Part shown: positions 6,625 to 12,873 of the stretch, piece by piece
Position numbering within the stretch: the stretch's first letter is position 1
Layout of the letters: every line of letters starts with the position of its first letter
Assembly (NCBI GenBank): GCA_009838385.1
Contig: VXRS01000189.1
Span: 1 to 12,935 of the forward strand
Length of the DNA: 12,935 bases
Reading direction: 5' to 3'
Source of the DNA: Dehalococcoidia bacterium
Lineage (GTDB): Bacteria > Chloroflexota > Dehalococcoidia > Tepidiformales > Tepidiformaceae
Position numbers and translations under genes: made by a program
Notes under the pieces: generated by a model
What the model saw: the letters and a program-made list of their open reading frames with translations, nothing else
Told to the model about the DNA's origin: nothing
Database searches by the model: none

Positions 6625-7317
6625 ATGGCCCGATCGAACGGCAACGGCACCTCTCGCAAGTACGGCCACGCGTGCCTGATCGCGCAATCCCTCGATGTGC
6701 TGGGCGATCGCTGGACGCTCCTGCTGCTGCGGGACCTGATGACCGGGCTGCGGCGCTACACCGACATCCTCCAGAACTGTCCCGGCCTCTCCCCCAACGT
6801 CCTCGCCGACCGGCTGAAGATGTTGGAGCGCGAGGGGCTCGTTCACCGTCACTACGAGCGCGGCCTCCCGCCCCGCGTCGAGTACACACTTACCGAGAAA
6901 GGATGGTCCGTAAGGCCCATCCTTCTTTCATTGGTGGAGTGGGGCATGACCTACGCCAACCGCTTCACCCGCGAATCCGTCGGAGACACCGTCCCGACGG
7001 ATTTTGCTGTCCGGATGGTGCCCACCTTCGCCTTCCAGCCCGAGCTCGCCGAGGGAGTGAACGTGTCCCTGATGCTTGAGATCGACGACTGCGAGGGGTG
7101 CAGCGCCTGGACGTTCCAGATAGACGACGGCCGCCTCATCCCCCAGCGCGGCGGCGCCCCCTCGGACCTGCACTTCCGCACGGACACGCGGGGCTTCTTC
7201 CGTTTCTTCCGCGGGACCGACCCCGGGGAGTGCGGGGAACTGCGGGGCCCGGTCGAGCTGGCGAAGTCGTTCCAGAGCTGCTTCGAGCTCGCCCCGCCGG
7301 TCCCGGTCGAGGCGTAG
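6625..7317 (+). CDS. HxlR-family winged-helix regulator with extra C-terminal domain
   Basis: Residues 13-108 are a typical HxlR domain: YGHACLIAQSLDVLGDRW (13-30) with Cys17, LLLLRDLMTGLRRYTDIL (32-49), the recognition helix in GLSPNVLADRLKMLEREGLV (54-73) and the wing VEYTLTEKG (85-93). HxlR proteins normally end near 110-130 residues. Here about 115 more residues (116-230) follow, with FRTDTRGFFRFFRG and GPVELAKSFQSCFEL, resembling SCP2/sterol-carrier-like tails seen on some of these regulators. This tail could sense a hydrophobic ligand (inference). Three in-frame ATGs lie close together (6607, 6613, 6625). The last is chosen because GGAG lies 12 nt before it while 6607 has no purine-rich site. 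DNA targets are unknown; autoregulation of the divergent region is plausible. Confidence 0.88.
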   Translation: MARSNGNGTSRKYGHACLIAQSLDVLGDRWTLLLLRDLMTGLRRYTDILQNCPGLSPNVLADRLKMLEREGLVHRHYERGLPPRVEYTLTEKGWSVRPILLSLVEWGMTYANRFTRESVGDTVPTDFAVRMVPTFAFQPELAEGVNVSLMLEIDDCEGCSAWTFQIDDGRLIPQRGGAPSDLHFRTDTRGFFRFFRGTDPGECGELRGPVELAKSFQSCFELAPPVPVEA

Positions 7318-7349
7318 AGGCCACCAACCCCGGCCACCTGGTGCTCCTT

Positions 7350-7380
7350 CCGTACTGCACGGTGTTACCGTACACTGTGC
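7350..7380 (+). promoter_or_regulatory. higBA promoter/operator dyad
   Basis: Just upstream of higB lies nested symmetry: ACGGT-GTT-ACCGT (7359-7371) inside GCACGGTG...CACTGTGC (7357-7364 and 7373-7380, 7 of 8 paired). CCGTAC is also repeated directly at 7350 and 7368. A possible -10, TACACT (7371-7376), overlaps it. HigA-type antitoxins usually repress their own promoter, so this is the likely operator (inference). Confidence 0.5.
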
Positions 7381-7392
7381 CCCTGATGCCTC

Positions 7393-7683
7393 ATGGACAT
7401 CCGCTCGGTGCGTCACCGCGGCCTGCGCTACTTGATCGAGGAGGACAGTCCACGCTTTCTGCAGCCGACCCTCGTGGACCGCGTCCGCAAGATCCTGACC
7501 GTGCTCATCCTCGCCGAGACCATCGCGGACTTTCGTTCAGCTTCGCCCCCCGGTTGGCGAACTCACCAACTCTCGGGAGACCGTGCGGGGGACTGGAGCG
7601 TTTCGGTCACCGAAAACTGGCGTATCACCTTTAGAGAAGTGGACGGCTTCATCGACCATCTCAACCTGGAGGACTATCACTAA
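7393..7683 (+). CDS. higB: HigB-type toxin (RelE/ParE superfamily mRNA interferase)
   Basis: A 96-residue protein of normal HigB length. The core HQLSGDRAGDWSVSVTENWR (58-77) corresponds to the family pattern L-x-G-D-x2-G-x-[WY]-S-[IV]-x-V-x2-x-W-R-I-x-F, and the protein ends with LNLEDYH, matching the conserved terminal DYH. Known HigB proteins cleave mRNA on the ribosome during growth arrest. The toxin comes first and the antitoxin second, as in other higBA loci, with TAA overlapping the next ATG by one base. No Shine-Dalgarno precedes the ATG and the candidate promoter lies only about 17 nt upstream, so the message may be nearly leaderless. Confidence 0.95.
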   Translation: MDIRSVRHRGLRYLIEEDSPRFLQPTLVDRVRKILTVLILAETIADFRSASPPGWRTHQLSGDRAGDWSVSVTENWRITFREVDGFIDHLNLEDYH

Positions 7684-7988
7684 TGACGACCGCCGGCATA
7701 CGCGTAAACATGACGCCGTCGCACCCGGGGGACTTCATTCGCACCGAGGTGCTCGACGAGCTCGGCCTCACCGTGACCCGTGCCGCTGAGGTGCTGGGCG
7801 TCCGGCGGGCAACGCTCTCGGACCTGCTGAACGGCAACGCATCGCTCTCCGCGGAGATGGCCCTGCGGATCGAGAAGGCCTTTGGCATCGATATGGACCT
7901 GCTGCTGCGGATGCAGGCATGGCACGACGCAGCACGGATGCGAGCACGGGAGAGCGAGATCCGCGTTCAGCGCTACGAGCCCACGTGA
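7683..7988 (+). CDS. higA: HigA-family antitoxin (XRE helix-turn-helix)
   Basis: A 101-residue partner of the preceding toxin, overlapping it by one base (TAATG). The family opening MTPSHPGDFIRTEVLDELGL (10-29) is followed by an XRE helix-turn-helix: TRAAEVLGVRRATLSDLLNG (32-51), then MALRIEKAFGIDMDLLLRMQ (60-79), whose last part is the typical HigA LLRMQ-x-x-x-D segment. It should neutralise HigB and bind the dyad upstream of higB. The frame begins MTTAGIRVNMTPSH; the internal ATG (codon 10) matches the shorter family start, but the coupled TAATG favours the upstream one. Confidence 0.95.
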   Translation: MTTAGIRVNMTPSHPGDFIRTEVLDELGLTVTRAAEVLGVRRATLSDLLNGNASLSAEMALRIEKAFGIDMDLLLRMQAWHDAARMRARESEIRVQRYEPT

Positions 7989-8007
7989 GCCAGGACCGCC
8001 CCGCGCC

Positions 8008-8787
8008 CTACTCCGTCACCACCTCCAGGGTGGCGTGACCGAACAGGACGGCGAAGCGGCGGCACCAGACGACCGCGCTCTTGAACTCGTCGATGTCGAT
8101 GTCGGACGGGATCTCGTAGTTGAAGGCGCCGTCCGTGGCCTTCAGGTCGCCGAGATTGATGGCTTCCTCCTCCCAGCCGTCGGGGTTGCGGGAGAGGTAG
8201 ACGAAGAGGTCGGGCCCGTTGCGCACGGAGAAGTTCTCGACGCGCAGGATGTAAACCCCCGGCTCGGTCTCGATGATGAAGGCGTCCCCGCGGGCGAAGT
8301 GGAAGTCGTCGGAGCCTTCCCACTGGCCGAAGGCGACGAGCTGCGCGCCCCCTTCGTTCTCGCCGTCCTCCGCGGGAGCCGCCGTCGCGGCTGTGGTGGC
8401 GGTGGCGGTTGCGGTCGCAACGGGGGTCTCCACTGCGGCGGTCGGAGATGCCTCGTCTGCAGAGTCGGGCGGCGATGTGGCGGTGGCGACGGGCGTACTG
8501 GCGGAGACTGCGGACCGGTCGAACTCGGGCGCGGCCTCCTCGAGGAAGCTCCGCTCCCAGAGCGGCGACAGCAGGTACCAGCCGACAGGAATGGCGATCG
8601 CGAGCAGGGGGATGCCGATCCCGGCGGTGATGTACTTGTGGTCGATCAGGGGCTGGTAGAGGCGCAGGCGCCAGGCGGCCGCGAGCGCGCCGACGATAAG
8701 GACGACGATGATCGGCAGGATGATCCAGCGGTTCGGGTAGATAAATTCAGAGCCGAAGCGTTCAAGTTCACCGAAGAATTCTTCCAT
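8008..8787 (-). CDS. Membrane-anchored DM13-domain protein
   Basis: A 259-residue protein. Two hydrophobic helices (about 22-38 and 54-74) are followed by an Ala/Thr/Pro/Ser-rich linker (91-140, with runs of VATATATATT) and a DM13 domain (150-256). The domain has the characteristic GSDDFHFARGDAFI, ILRVENFSVRNGPDLFVYLS, LGDLKATDGAFNYEIP and VVWCRRFAVLFGHATL segments with a single Cys (C242). DM13 domains are proposed electron-transfer or redox modules outside the membrane; here the linker would hold the domain away from the bilayer. The ATG has GAGGAATAGAGAG directly before it. It is convergent with higA and divergent from the ferredoxin-P450 operon. Direct involvement with that operon is speculative. 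Confidence 0.9.
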   Translation of the reverse strand: MEEFFGELERFGSEFIYPNRWIILPIIVVLIVGALAAAWRLRLYQPLIDHKYITAGIGIPLLAIAIPVGWYLLSPLWERSFLEEAAPEFDRSAVSASTPVATATSPPDSADEASPTAAVETPVATATATATTAATAAPAEDGENEGGAQLVAFGQWEGSDDFHFARGDAFIIETEPGVYILRVENFSVRNGPDLFVYLSRNPDGWEEEAINLGDLKATDGAFNYEIPSDIDIDEFKSAVVWCRRFAVLFGHATLEVVTE

Positions 8788-8865
8788 CTCTCTATTCCTC
8801 GGAATCCAGTCTAGCGGGACAGCCGCGGTGCCCCCTGCCGCGCGTCTTTACCTTACGAGACGCTC

Positions 8866-8894
8866 TTGCCACGCGCTTTACAACCGCCTAGAAG
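8866..8894 (+). promoter_or_regulatory. Candidate promoter of the ferredoxin-P450 operon
   Basis: TTGCCA (8866-8871; 5 of 6 to TTGACA) and TAGAAG (8889-8894; 4 of 6 to TATAAT) are separated by exactly 17 nt. They lie in the 142-nt divergent gap, about 35 nt before the ferredoxin ATG. It is the best sigma-70-like match I see in the window. Confidence 0.5.
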
Positions 8895-8929
8895 AGGGGT
8901 GGCCCGGGCTGGCGGGCGGGGAGCGCGCG

Positions 8930-9127
8930 ATGAAGCCGGTCGTCAACCACACCCTCTGCGAGGGCCACGCCCGCTGCGAGGAGACCGTGCCCCAGGTGTT
9001 CCAGGTGGACGACGACGACAAGAGCCAGGTGCTCGTCGAGGTCGTCCCCGGGGAGCTGCGCGACCGCGTCGAGGTGGCCGTGCGGGTCTGCCCGCGGCAA
9101 GCCATTAGCCTGGAGGAAGCGTCATGA
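8930..9127 (+). CDS. [3Fe-4S]-type single-cluster ferredoxin
   Basis: A 65-residue ferredoxin with C10-x2-H13-x2-C16 and C54-P55. The usual second Cys of a [4Fe-4S] site is replaced by His, as in small ferredoxins that serve bacterial P450s. Residues 27-31 are acidic (DDDDK), a possible docking surface. It most likely passes electrons from a reductase encoded elsewhere to the P450, whose ATG overlaps its stop by four bases (ATGA), so the two are translationally coupled. The ATG at 8930 is chosen over a longer GTG-initiated frame from 8828 because GGGGAG lies about 7 nt upstream and the longer frame would cover the candidate promoter. Confidence 0.95.
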   Translation: MKPVVNHTLCEGHARCEETVPQVFQVDDDDKSQVLVEVVPGELRDRVEVAVRVCPRQAISLEEAS

Positions 9128-10479
9128 CCAGCGGCGTTCCGGCGCGCGACGGCGAGGCCCTGAACCTCGACACGCTCTCCATCACCGATACTCAGCGCTA
9201 CGTCGACCGGGGCTACCCGTGGGCGGAGTGGGACCTGCTGCGTCGCGAGGCGCCGGTCTACTGGTACGACCGCCCCGACGTCGACCCGTTCTGGGCGCTG
9301 ACGACGTACGAGGACACGCTCACGATCTCGAAGCGATCAGACATCTTCATCAGCTCGGACCGGCTGCGCATCTTCCCGAGCACGCAGGAGGAGTTCTCGC
9401 GGCGGCGGAAGGAGGAGCTGATCGCACGCTTCGGCCCGGAGCGGGCGCGGCGCCACTACACGCTCAGCTTCATCGACATGGACGACCCGGAGCACGCGGC
9501 CTACCGCAACCTGACGAACCGCAGCTTCACGCCGCGCGCCATGCGCCTGCTGGAGGACCACATCGCCGAGCTGGCGGAGGCCTACGTGAGCGGCTTTGCC
9601 AGGTACCTGGTGAACACCGTGGCCGAGCAGGGCGAGTGCGACTTCGTGCACGACCTCGCGGTGAAGCTGCCGATGGCGGCCATCTTCGAGATGCTGGGCT
9701 TCCCGCGCGAGGACTGGGACGAGCTGTTCGGCATCCGCGAGGTCCAGTTCGGCTCCGACCGCGAGCTCGCGCTCTCGGGGCTGACGCCCGAGGAGCTGCA
9801 CGAGGAGCGGCAGAAGGCGAACAAGGCCGCGACCGAGTACGGCTTCGCCTTCATCGAGGCGCGCAAGGCGGCCGGCGCGCCGAGCGACTGCCTCGTCGAC
9901 GTGCTCCTGCGCGCCGAACTGGACGGACGCACGCTCGAGGACGACGAGATCAACTCCTACATCAACCTGCTCGTTGCGGGCGGCCTGGAGACGACGCGCA
10001 ACGCGACCACGGGCGGGGTGCTGGCCCTGATGGAGTACCCCGAGGAGCGCGACAAGCTGGTGACGAACCCGGAGCTCCTGCGCACGGCCGTCGAGGAGAT
10101 CCTGCGCTGGACCTCACCCGTGATTCAGTTCGCGCGGGTGGCCACGGAAGACTTCGAGCTGCGCGGCCACACCATCCGCGCGGGCGAGACGGTGGCGATG
10201 TGGTACCCCTCCGCGAACCGCGACGAGGCCGCCTGGGACGACCCCTACCGCTTCGACATCACCCGCGACCCGAACGACCACCTCTCCTTCGGCGGCTTCG
10301 GCGCGCACTTCTGCCTGGGCGCGAACCTGGCCCGCTGGGAGCTGCGCGGCATCTTCAAGGAGCTGTTGCCGCTGCTGCCGGAGATGGAGCTCGACGGGCC
10401 GCCGTTCCGGCAGGACAGCCTGCACGTGGGCGGCATCGTGAAGATGCCGGTGCGCTACCGCCCCGTCCCCGCCGCCTGA
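9124..10479 (+). CDS. Cytochrome P450
   Basis: A 451-residue soluble bacterial P450, slightly longer than the common 400-420. Key motifs: I-helix AGGLETT (285-291; acid-alcohol pair E289/T290, with Glu instead of the usual Asp), K-helix E-x-x-R (E325-R328, EILRWTSP), and the haem loop FGGFGAHFCLG (389-399) with ligand Cys397. FIDMDDPEHAAYRNL (117-131) is the usual C-helix-preceding region. No membrane anchor is present. It uses the coupled ferredoxin as its electron donor and would hydroxylate an unknown hydrophobic substrate. The AGGLETTRN style I-helix recalls CYP families acting on steroids, terpenes or fatty acids, but the substrate cannot be read from sequence. A GNAT gene follows after 4 nt. 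Confidence 0.97.
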   Translation: MTSGVPARDGEALNLDTLSITDTQRYVDRGYPWAEWDLLRREAPVYWYDRPDVDPFWALTTYEDTLTISKRSDIFISSDRLRIFPSTQEEFSRRRKEELIARFGPERARRHYTLSFIDMDDPEHAAYRNLTNRSFTPRAMRLLEDHIAELAEAYVSGFARYLVNTVAEQGECDFVHDLAVKLPMAAIFEMLGFPREDWDELFGIREVQFGSDRELALSGLTPEELHEERQKANKAATEYGFAFIEARKAAGAPSDCLVDVLLRAELDGRTLEDDEINSYINLLVAGGLETTRNATTGGVLALMEYPEERDKLVTNPELLRTAVEEILRWTSPVIQFARVATEDFELRGHTIRAGETVAMWYPSANRDEAAWDDPYRFDITRDPNDHLSFGGFGAHFCLGANLARWELRGIFKELLPLLPEMELDGPPFRQDSLHVGGIVKMPVRYRPVPAA

Positions 10480-10483
10480 CCGC

Positions 10484-11041
10484 GTGACCGACGCCCCCGC
10501 CCAGTACACGTTCCGCGAGGTCGACGCGTCCCGCTGGGACGACTTCGCGGCGGTGTTCGAGGCGCGCGGCGGGCCGAAGTACTGCTGGTGCATGGTCTTC
10601 CGCGCGCCACCCGGCCAGTCGCATGCCCCCGACAAGGCCGCGAAGAAGGCGGAGATGCAGCGCCGCGTCCTTGCGGATGAGCCGGTCGGTATCCTCGCCT
10701 ATGACGGTGACAATCCGGTGGCCTGGTGCTCGATCGCGCCCGTCGGGACGTTCCAGCGGCTGGGGAAGGCGGTGGACAAGGAGCGCGAGGGCGTCTGGTC
10801 GCTGACCTGCTTCTTCGTGCCGAGACGGCTGCGGGGGCATGGGCTGTCGCGACGCCTCCTGCAGGCGGCCATCGAGCACGCCCGCGCCCGGGGCGCCCGC
10901 ACGCTTGAGGCGTACCCGGTCGAACCGGACTCGCCCAGCTACGGCTACCTGGGGCGCGTCCCGATGTTCCTGGCGGCGGGGTTCGAGGAGGTGGGGCCGC
11001 TGGGGACGCGGCGGCACGTCATGCGGCTCCCGCTCGCGTAG
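10484..11041 (+). CDS. GNAT-family N-acetyltransferase
   Basis: A 185-residue protein starting at GTG, 4 nt after the P450 stop. The acetyl-CoA loop is VPRRLRGHGLSRRLL (112-126), preceded by strand 4 (VWSLTCFFV) and followed by the helix AAIEHARARGA. An N-terminal KYCWCM segment (C34-W-C36) marks a subgroup of GNATs I recall with a conserved CWCM motif; its role is not known to me. The protein ends with MFLAAGFEEVG (161-171) and a C-terminal strand, normal for the fold. Substrate is unknown. The tight spacing suggests cotranscription with the ferredoxin and P450, although functional linkage is inference. Confidence 0.92.
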   Translation: MTDAPAQYTFREVDASRWDDFAAVFEARGGPKYCWCMVFRAPPGQSHAPDKAAKKAEMQRRVLADEPVGILAYDGDNPVAWCSIAPVGTFQRLGKAVDKEREGVWSLTCFFVPRRLRGHGLSRRLLQAAIEHARARGARTLEAYPVEPDSPSYGYLGRVPMFLAAGFEEVGPLGTRRHVMRLPLA

Positions 11042-11051
11042 GGTTCGCCGG

Positions 11052-11300
11052 GTGCGCGCGCCCTTCAATGTCCTGGTCATCCCCTTCTATCGCGCGCCCG
11101 ACGCGGAGACGCGTTACTGCGTGCTCCGTCGGGCCGACGCGGGCTTCTGGCAGTGGGTCGCCGGGGGCGGCGAGGACGCTCAAGGCGAGGCAACGCCACC
11201 GCTCGGCGTATTCACCTCCGTGAGCGCCGCTCGCGACAAGACCTGCGGGATCACAACGAACAAGACCGTGGTTTGCTGGGGCGACGTTGCGACACGTTGA
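11052..11300 (+). pseudogene. Broken Nudix hydrolase gene fused to an RCC1-like fragment
   Basis: From a GTG 10 nt after the GNAT stop the frame reads VRAPFNVLVIPFY, YCVLRRADAGFWQWVAGGGED (in two parts, residues 1-42). This is the N-terminal part of a Nudix hydrolase similar to dihydroneopterin-triphosphate-type pyrophosphatases. The Nudix box (G-x5-E-x7-R-E-x2-E-E) should follow immediately but is absent. From about residue 43 the frame instead gives ATPPLGVFTSVSA and TCGITTNKTVVCWGD, one repeat of the RCC1-like Cys-pair type, then VATR and TGA. The 82-residue product cannot be an active Nudix enzyme. The change in homology, without frameshift, indicates an illegitimate junction near 11178-11190, or less likely an assembly chimera. 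Confidence 0.8.
11187..11297 (+). other. Isolated RCC1-like repeat remnant
   Basis: This part of the chimeric frame matches the repeat pattern of the protein at 1-917: P-P-x-G-x-F-x-S-V-S-A, then C-G-x8-C-W-G-D with two Cys ten residues apart. Expected glycine and asparagine/glutamine positions (AG-x-x-HTC, CWGDN-x-x-GQ) have decayed to ARDKTC and CWGDVATR. The nucleotide sequences differ clearly from the left-hand gene, so it is not a recent copy of it. Confidence 0.75.
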
Positions 11301-11309
11301 CCCTGACGG

Positions 11310-12077
11310 TCAGGGCCTGCGGGCGAGGGTGATGATCTCCGAGCTCTCGTCCACGAGCGGACTGCGGTCCCAGTCTCCGAACTGCTCCTCGACGACGAAG
11401 CCGGCGTCCCCGAGGAACTCCTGCAGTTGGTCAGCCCCCAGGAAGCGGAGAGTGCTGTGGCTCGTCTCGGGCCGGGTCCATCCGGGGCTCGAGTAGGTCG
11501 CGGTGAACCGGACGACGTCGCCACCAACGGGAGTCTCCACCTGCACCGCGCGCCGCACCCGGTTGCCCACGTCATCAACGAACTCCGCGCCGTGCTCCGG
11601 CGTCCATCTCTCCCAGGCCCGGGCGGCAGGATTCCGGGTCTCGAAGCCAAAGAGGCCGCCGGGGGCAAGCGCCGAGTACACCGAGGCGAGCGACGCACGG
11701 ATCTGCTCATCCTCCACAAGGACCTGGAAGGCGTGGCCGGTCATCACGACAAGCTCGAACTCGCCGTCCGACGCGACGGAGCCCAGGTCGCCGTGGACCC
11801 ACTCGATGTCGGCCCTCGTGCGCGCGATGTCGAGCATCCCGGCGGCCGGATCGAGTCCCGTGAGGCGTCCGCTATGACCGCTCTCGCGGGCCCAGTGCAG
11901 GAGTGCCCCGGTTCCGCAGCCGACATCGAGGACAGCCTCCGCAGCCATGACCAACGGCAGGTAGAACCGGAAGTCGTCGCGGGCCTCGCGCCCGAATTGA
12001 GCGTCGTAGAGCGCGGCAAGGGAGGGCTCGGAGAACTGCCGGTCGACCACGAGTGGATGTTCCTGCTTTCTGGCCAC
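11310..12077 (-). CDS. Class I SAM-dependent methyltransferase
   Basis: A 255-residue protein starting at GTG. The Rossmann methyltransferase core shows motif I VLDVGCGTG (49-57), the acidic residue after strand 2 (GLDPAAGML, D76), HGDLGS (95-100), motif IV-like ELVVMTGHAFQVL (108-120) and the post-core LAPGGLFGFETRNP (137-150). A C-terminal beta-rich region (165-215) and a last strand (EIITLARR) complete the fold. The N-terminus (LAALYDAQ, FRFYLPLV) matches small-molecule methyltransferases of this type. Substrate is unknown. It starts 28 nt after the Doc-like gene on the same strand and may be transcribed with it. No good Shine-Dalgarno is visible before the GTG. Confidence 0.93.
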   Translation of the reverse strand: MARKQEHPLVVDRQFSEPSLAALYDAQFGREARDDFRFYLPLVMAAEAVLDVGCGTGALLHWARESGHSGRLTGLDPAAGMLDIARTRADIEWVHGDLGSVASDGEFELVVMTGHAFQVLVEDEQIRASLASVYSALAPGGLFGFETRNPAARAWERWTPEHGAEFVDDVGNRVRRAVQVETPVGGDVVRFTATYSSPGWTRPETSHSTLRFLGADQLQEFLGDAGFVVEEQFGDWDRSPLVDESSEIITLARRP

Positions 12078-12105
12078 ATGCTGCGCGGCTTTTCGTGGAG
12101 CCCAC

Positions 12106-12657
12106 CTAGCGCGGCAGGTTGCCTGCTTCGCCCCGCAGGTCGGCTACGAACGCTTCGGCATCCCGCGCCACCTCCTCGACCAGGGCACGCACACGGTCGG
12201 TAACCAGTGTCTCGGCGGCTGCTCCAGGCACACGGCCACCTACGACGCCCTCGGGGGTCACCGAGTGCGAACGCAGCCAGCGCGCGACGGTACGCCACTT
12301 CATCTGCGTAGCTGCAAGCTCCTTCGCGAACTCGACGACCTCGTCGTTTGAGGCGACCAGTATCCGCCCGTTGAGGGCGAGGAACAGGAACGTCGTGGCC
12401 AGCCCGAGACGCTTATTCCCGTCGACGTACGGATGGTTCTTGACCATCGAACGCAGCAGCGCGCCGGCCTTCTCGAACACACCCCGGTAGTAGGGCTGCT
12501 CGGTGAGCCCCAACGCAGACGCGAGGGCATCAGGCCGCGCGAGGTTCGCACGGTAGGAGGGGAGTTCGCTTCCGTAGTTGGCGAAGAAGCGGAGCGCGAG
12601 CCGCTGCGCGATGTGCTCGACGTGGAATGGGCTGAGGTGGAGAAGCCGTCGAGGCAG
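12106..12657 (-). CDS. doc: Doc-type (Fic fold) toxin homologue, start uncertain
   Basis: The diagnostic Doc/Fic loop NHPYVDGNKRLGL (His codon at 12435-12433) has Lys after GN, as in Doc rather than true Fic AMP-transferases. It is followed by the helix ATTFLFLALNG. Doc proteins phosphorylate EF-Tu. A TTG at 12513 would give 135 aa, but homologous-looking sequence extends upstream in frame (SPFHVEHIAQRLALRFFANYG, then LARPDALASALG), equivalent to the normal Doc N-terminus. No ATG, GTG or TTG exists in that stretch, so I place the start provisionally at CTG 12657, just after the stop of the 46-aa ORF, giving 183 aa. Possibilities are a non-standard start, a truncated gene from TTG 12513, or a lost start. 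The C-terminal 40 residues (VTDRVRALVEEVARDAEAFV) form an added helix. Confidence 0.8.
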   Translation of the reverse strand: MPRRLLHLSPFHVEHIAQRLALRFFANYGSELPSYRANLARPDALASALGLTEQPYYRGVFEKAGALLRSMVKNHPYVDGNKRLGLATTFLFLALNGRILVASNDEVVEFAKELAATQMKWRTVARWLRSHSVTPEGVVGGRVPGAAAETLVTDRVRALVEEVARDAEAFVADLRGEAGNLPR

Positions 12658-12659
12658 GG

Positions 12660-12800
12660 TTACGTCCGCTCGAGCTTGACGATCGCGGGGGTATACATCT
12701 CCTTGAAGAGATCCGCGATCGTATCGACCGCCTTCCTTTGGACGGCGCTCAACTCAAGCTCGTTCGCAGGCTTGTCCCTGCGGGGGGTGATCCGGGGCAT
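12660..12800 (-). CDS. 46-aa ORF upstream of doc, candidate antitoxin
   Basis: ATG 12800 to TAA 12660 encodes a 46-residue protein with a basic N-terminus (MPRITPRRDKP) and a helical, amphipathic remainder (ELELSAVQRKAVDTIADLF, then KEMYTPAIVKLERT). GGAGAGG and GAGGG lie within 14 nt upstream, a good ribosome-binding region. It sits where the Phd antitoxin normally precedes Doc and ends 2 nt before the candidate CTG start of doc, so coupling by reinitiation is possible. It does not look like Phd, and I see no helix-turn-helix or ribbon-helix-helix. The antitoxin role is inferred from position and size only. Confidence 0.5.
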   Translation of the reverse strand: MPRITPRRDKPANELELSAVQRKAVDTIADLFKEMYTPAIVKLERT

Positions 12801-12854
12801 GTCCCTCAGCCTCTCCGCTCCACCTTAGGGGGCGGCCGAACTCGCGTGCAAGGT

Positions 12855-12873
12855 GGGCGGGCCGGACCCGCCC
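12855..12873 (-). terminator. GC hairpin after the right-edge gene
   Basis: GGGCGGG (12855-12861) and CCCGCCC (12867-12873) form a 7-bp stem with loop CCGGA, directly after the TAG stop of the right-edge gene. There is no T-run on the minus strand, so termination is uncertain. The hairpin separates that gene from the 46-aa ORF and doc. Confidence 0.4.

Noticed and set aside
9219..10487. 422-codon plus-strand frame inside the P450
   Set aside because: It is Arg/Gly/Ala-rich and lacks motifs; the overlapping frame has all the P450 signatures.
11301..11330. CCCTGAC-G-GTCAGGG dyad as terminator between convergent genes
   Set aside because: The loop would be a single base, there is no T-run, and it overlaps the methyltransferase stop region.
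11427..12203. 258-codon plus-strand frame opposite the methyltransferase
   Set aside because: It is the antisense of a gene with clear methyltransferase motifs; nothing is recognisable in it.
12433..12828. 131-codon plus-strand frame opposite doc and the 46-aa ORF
   Set aside because: It has no domain, while the opposite strand carries the Doc loop and a good ribosome-binding site.
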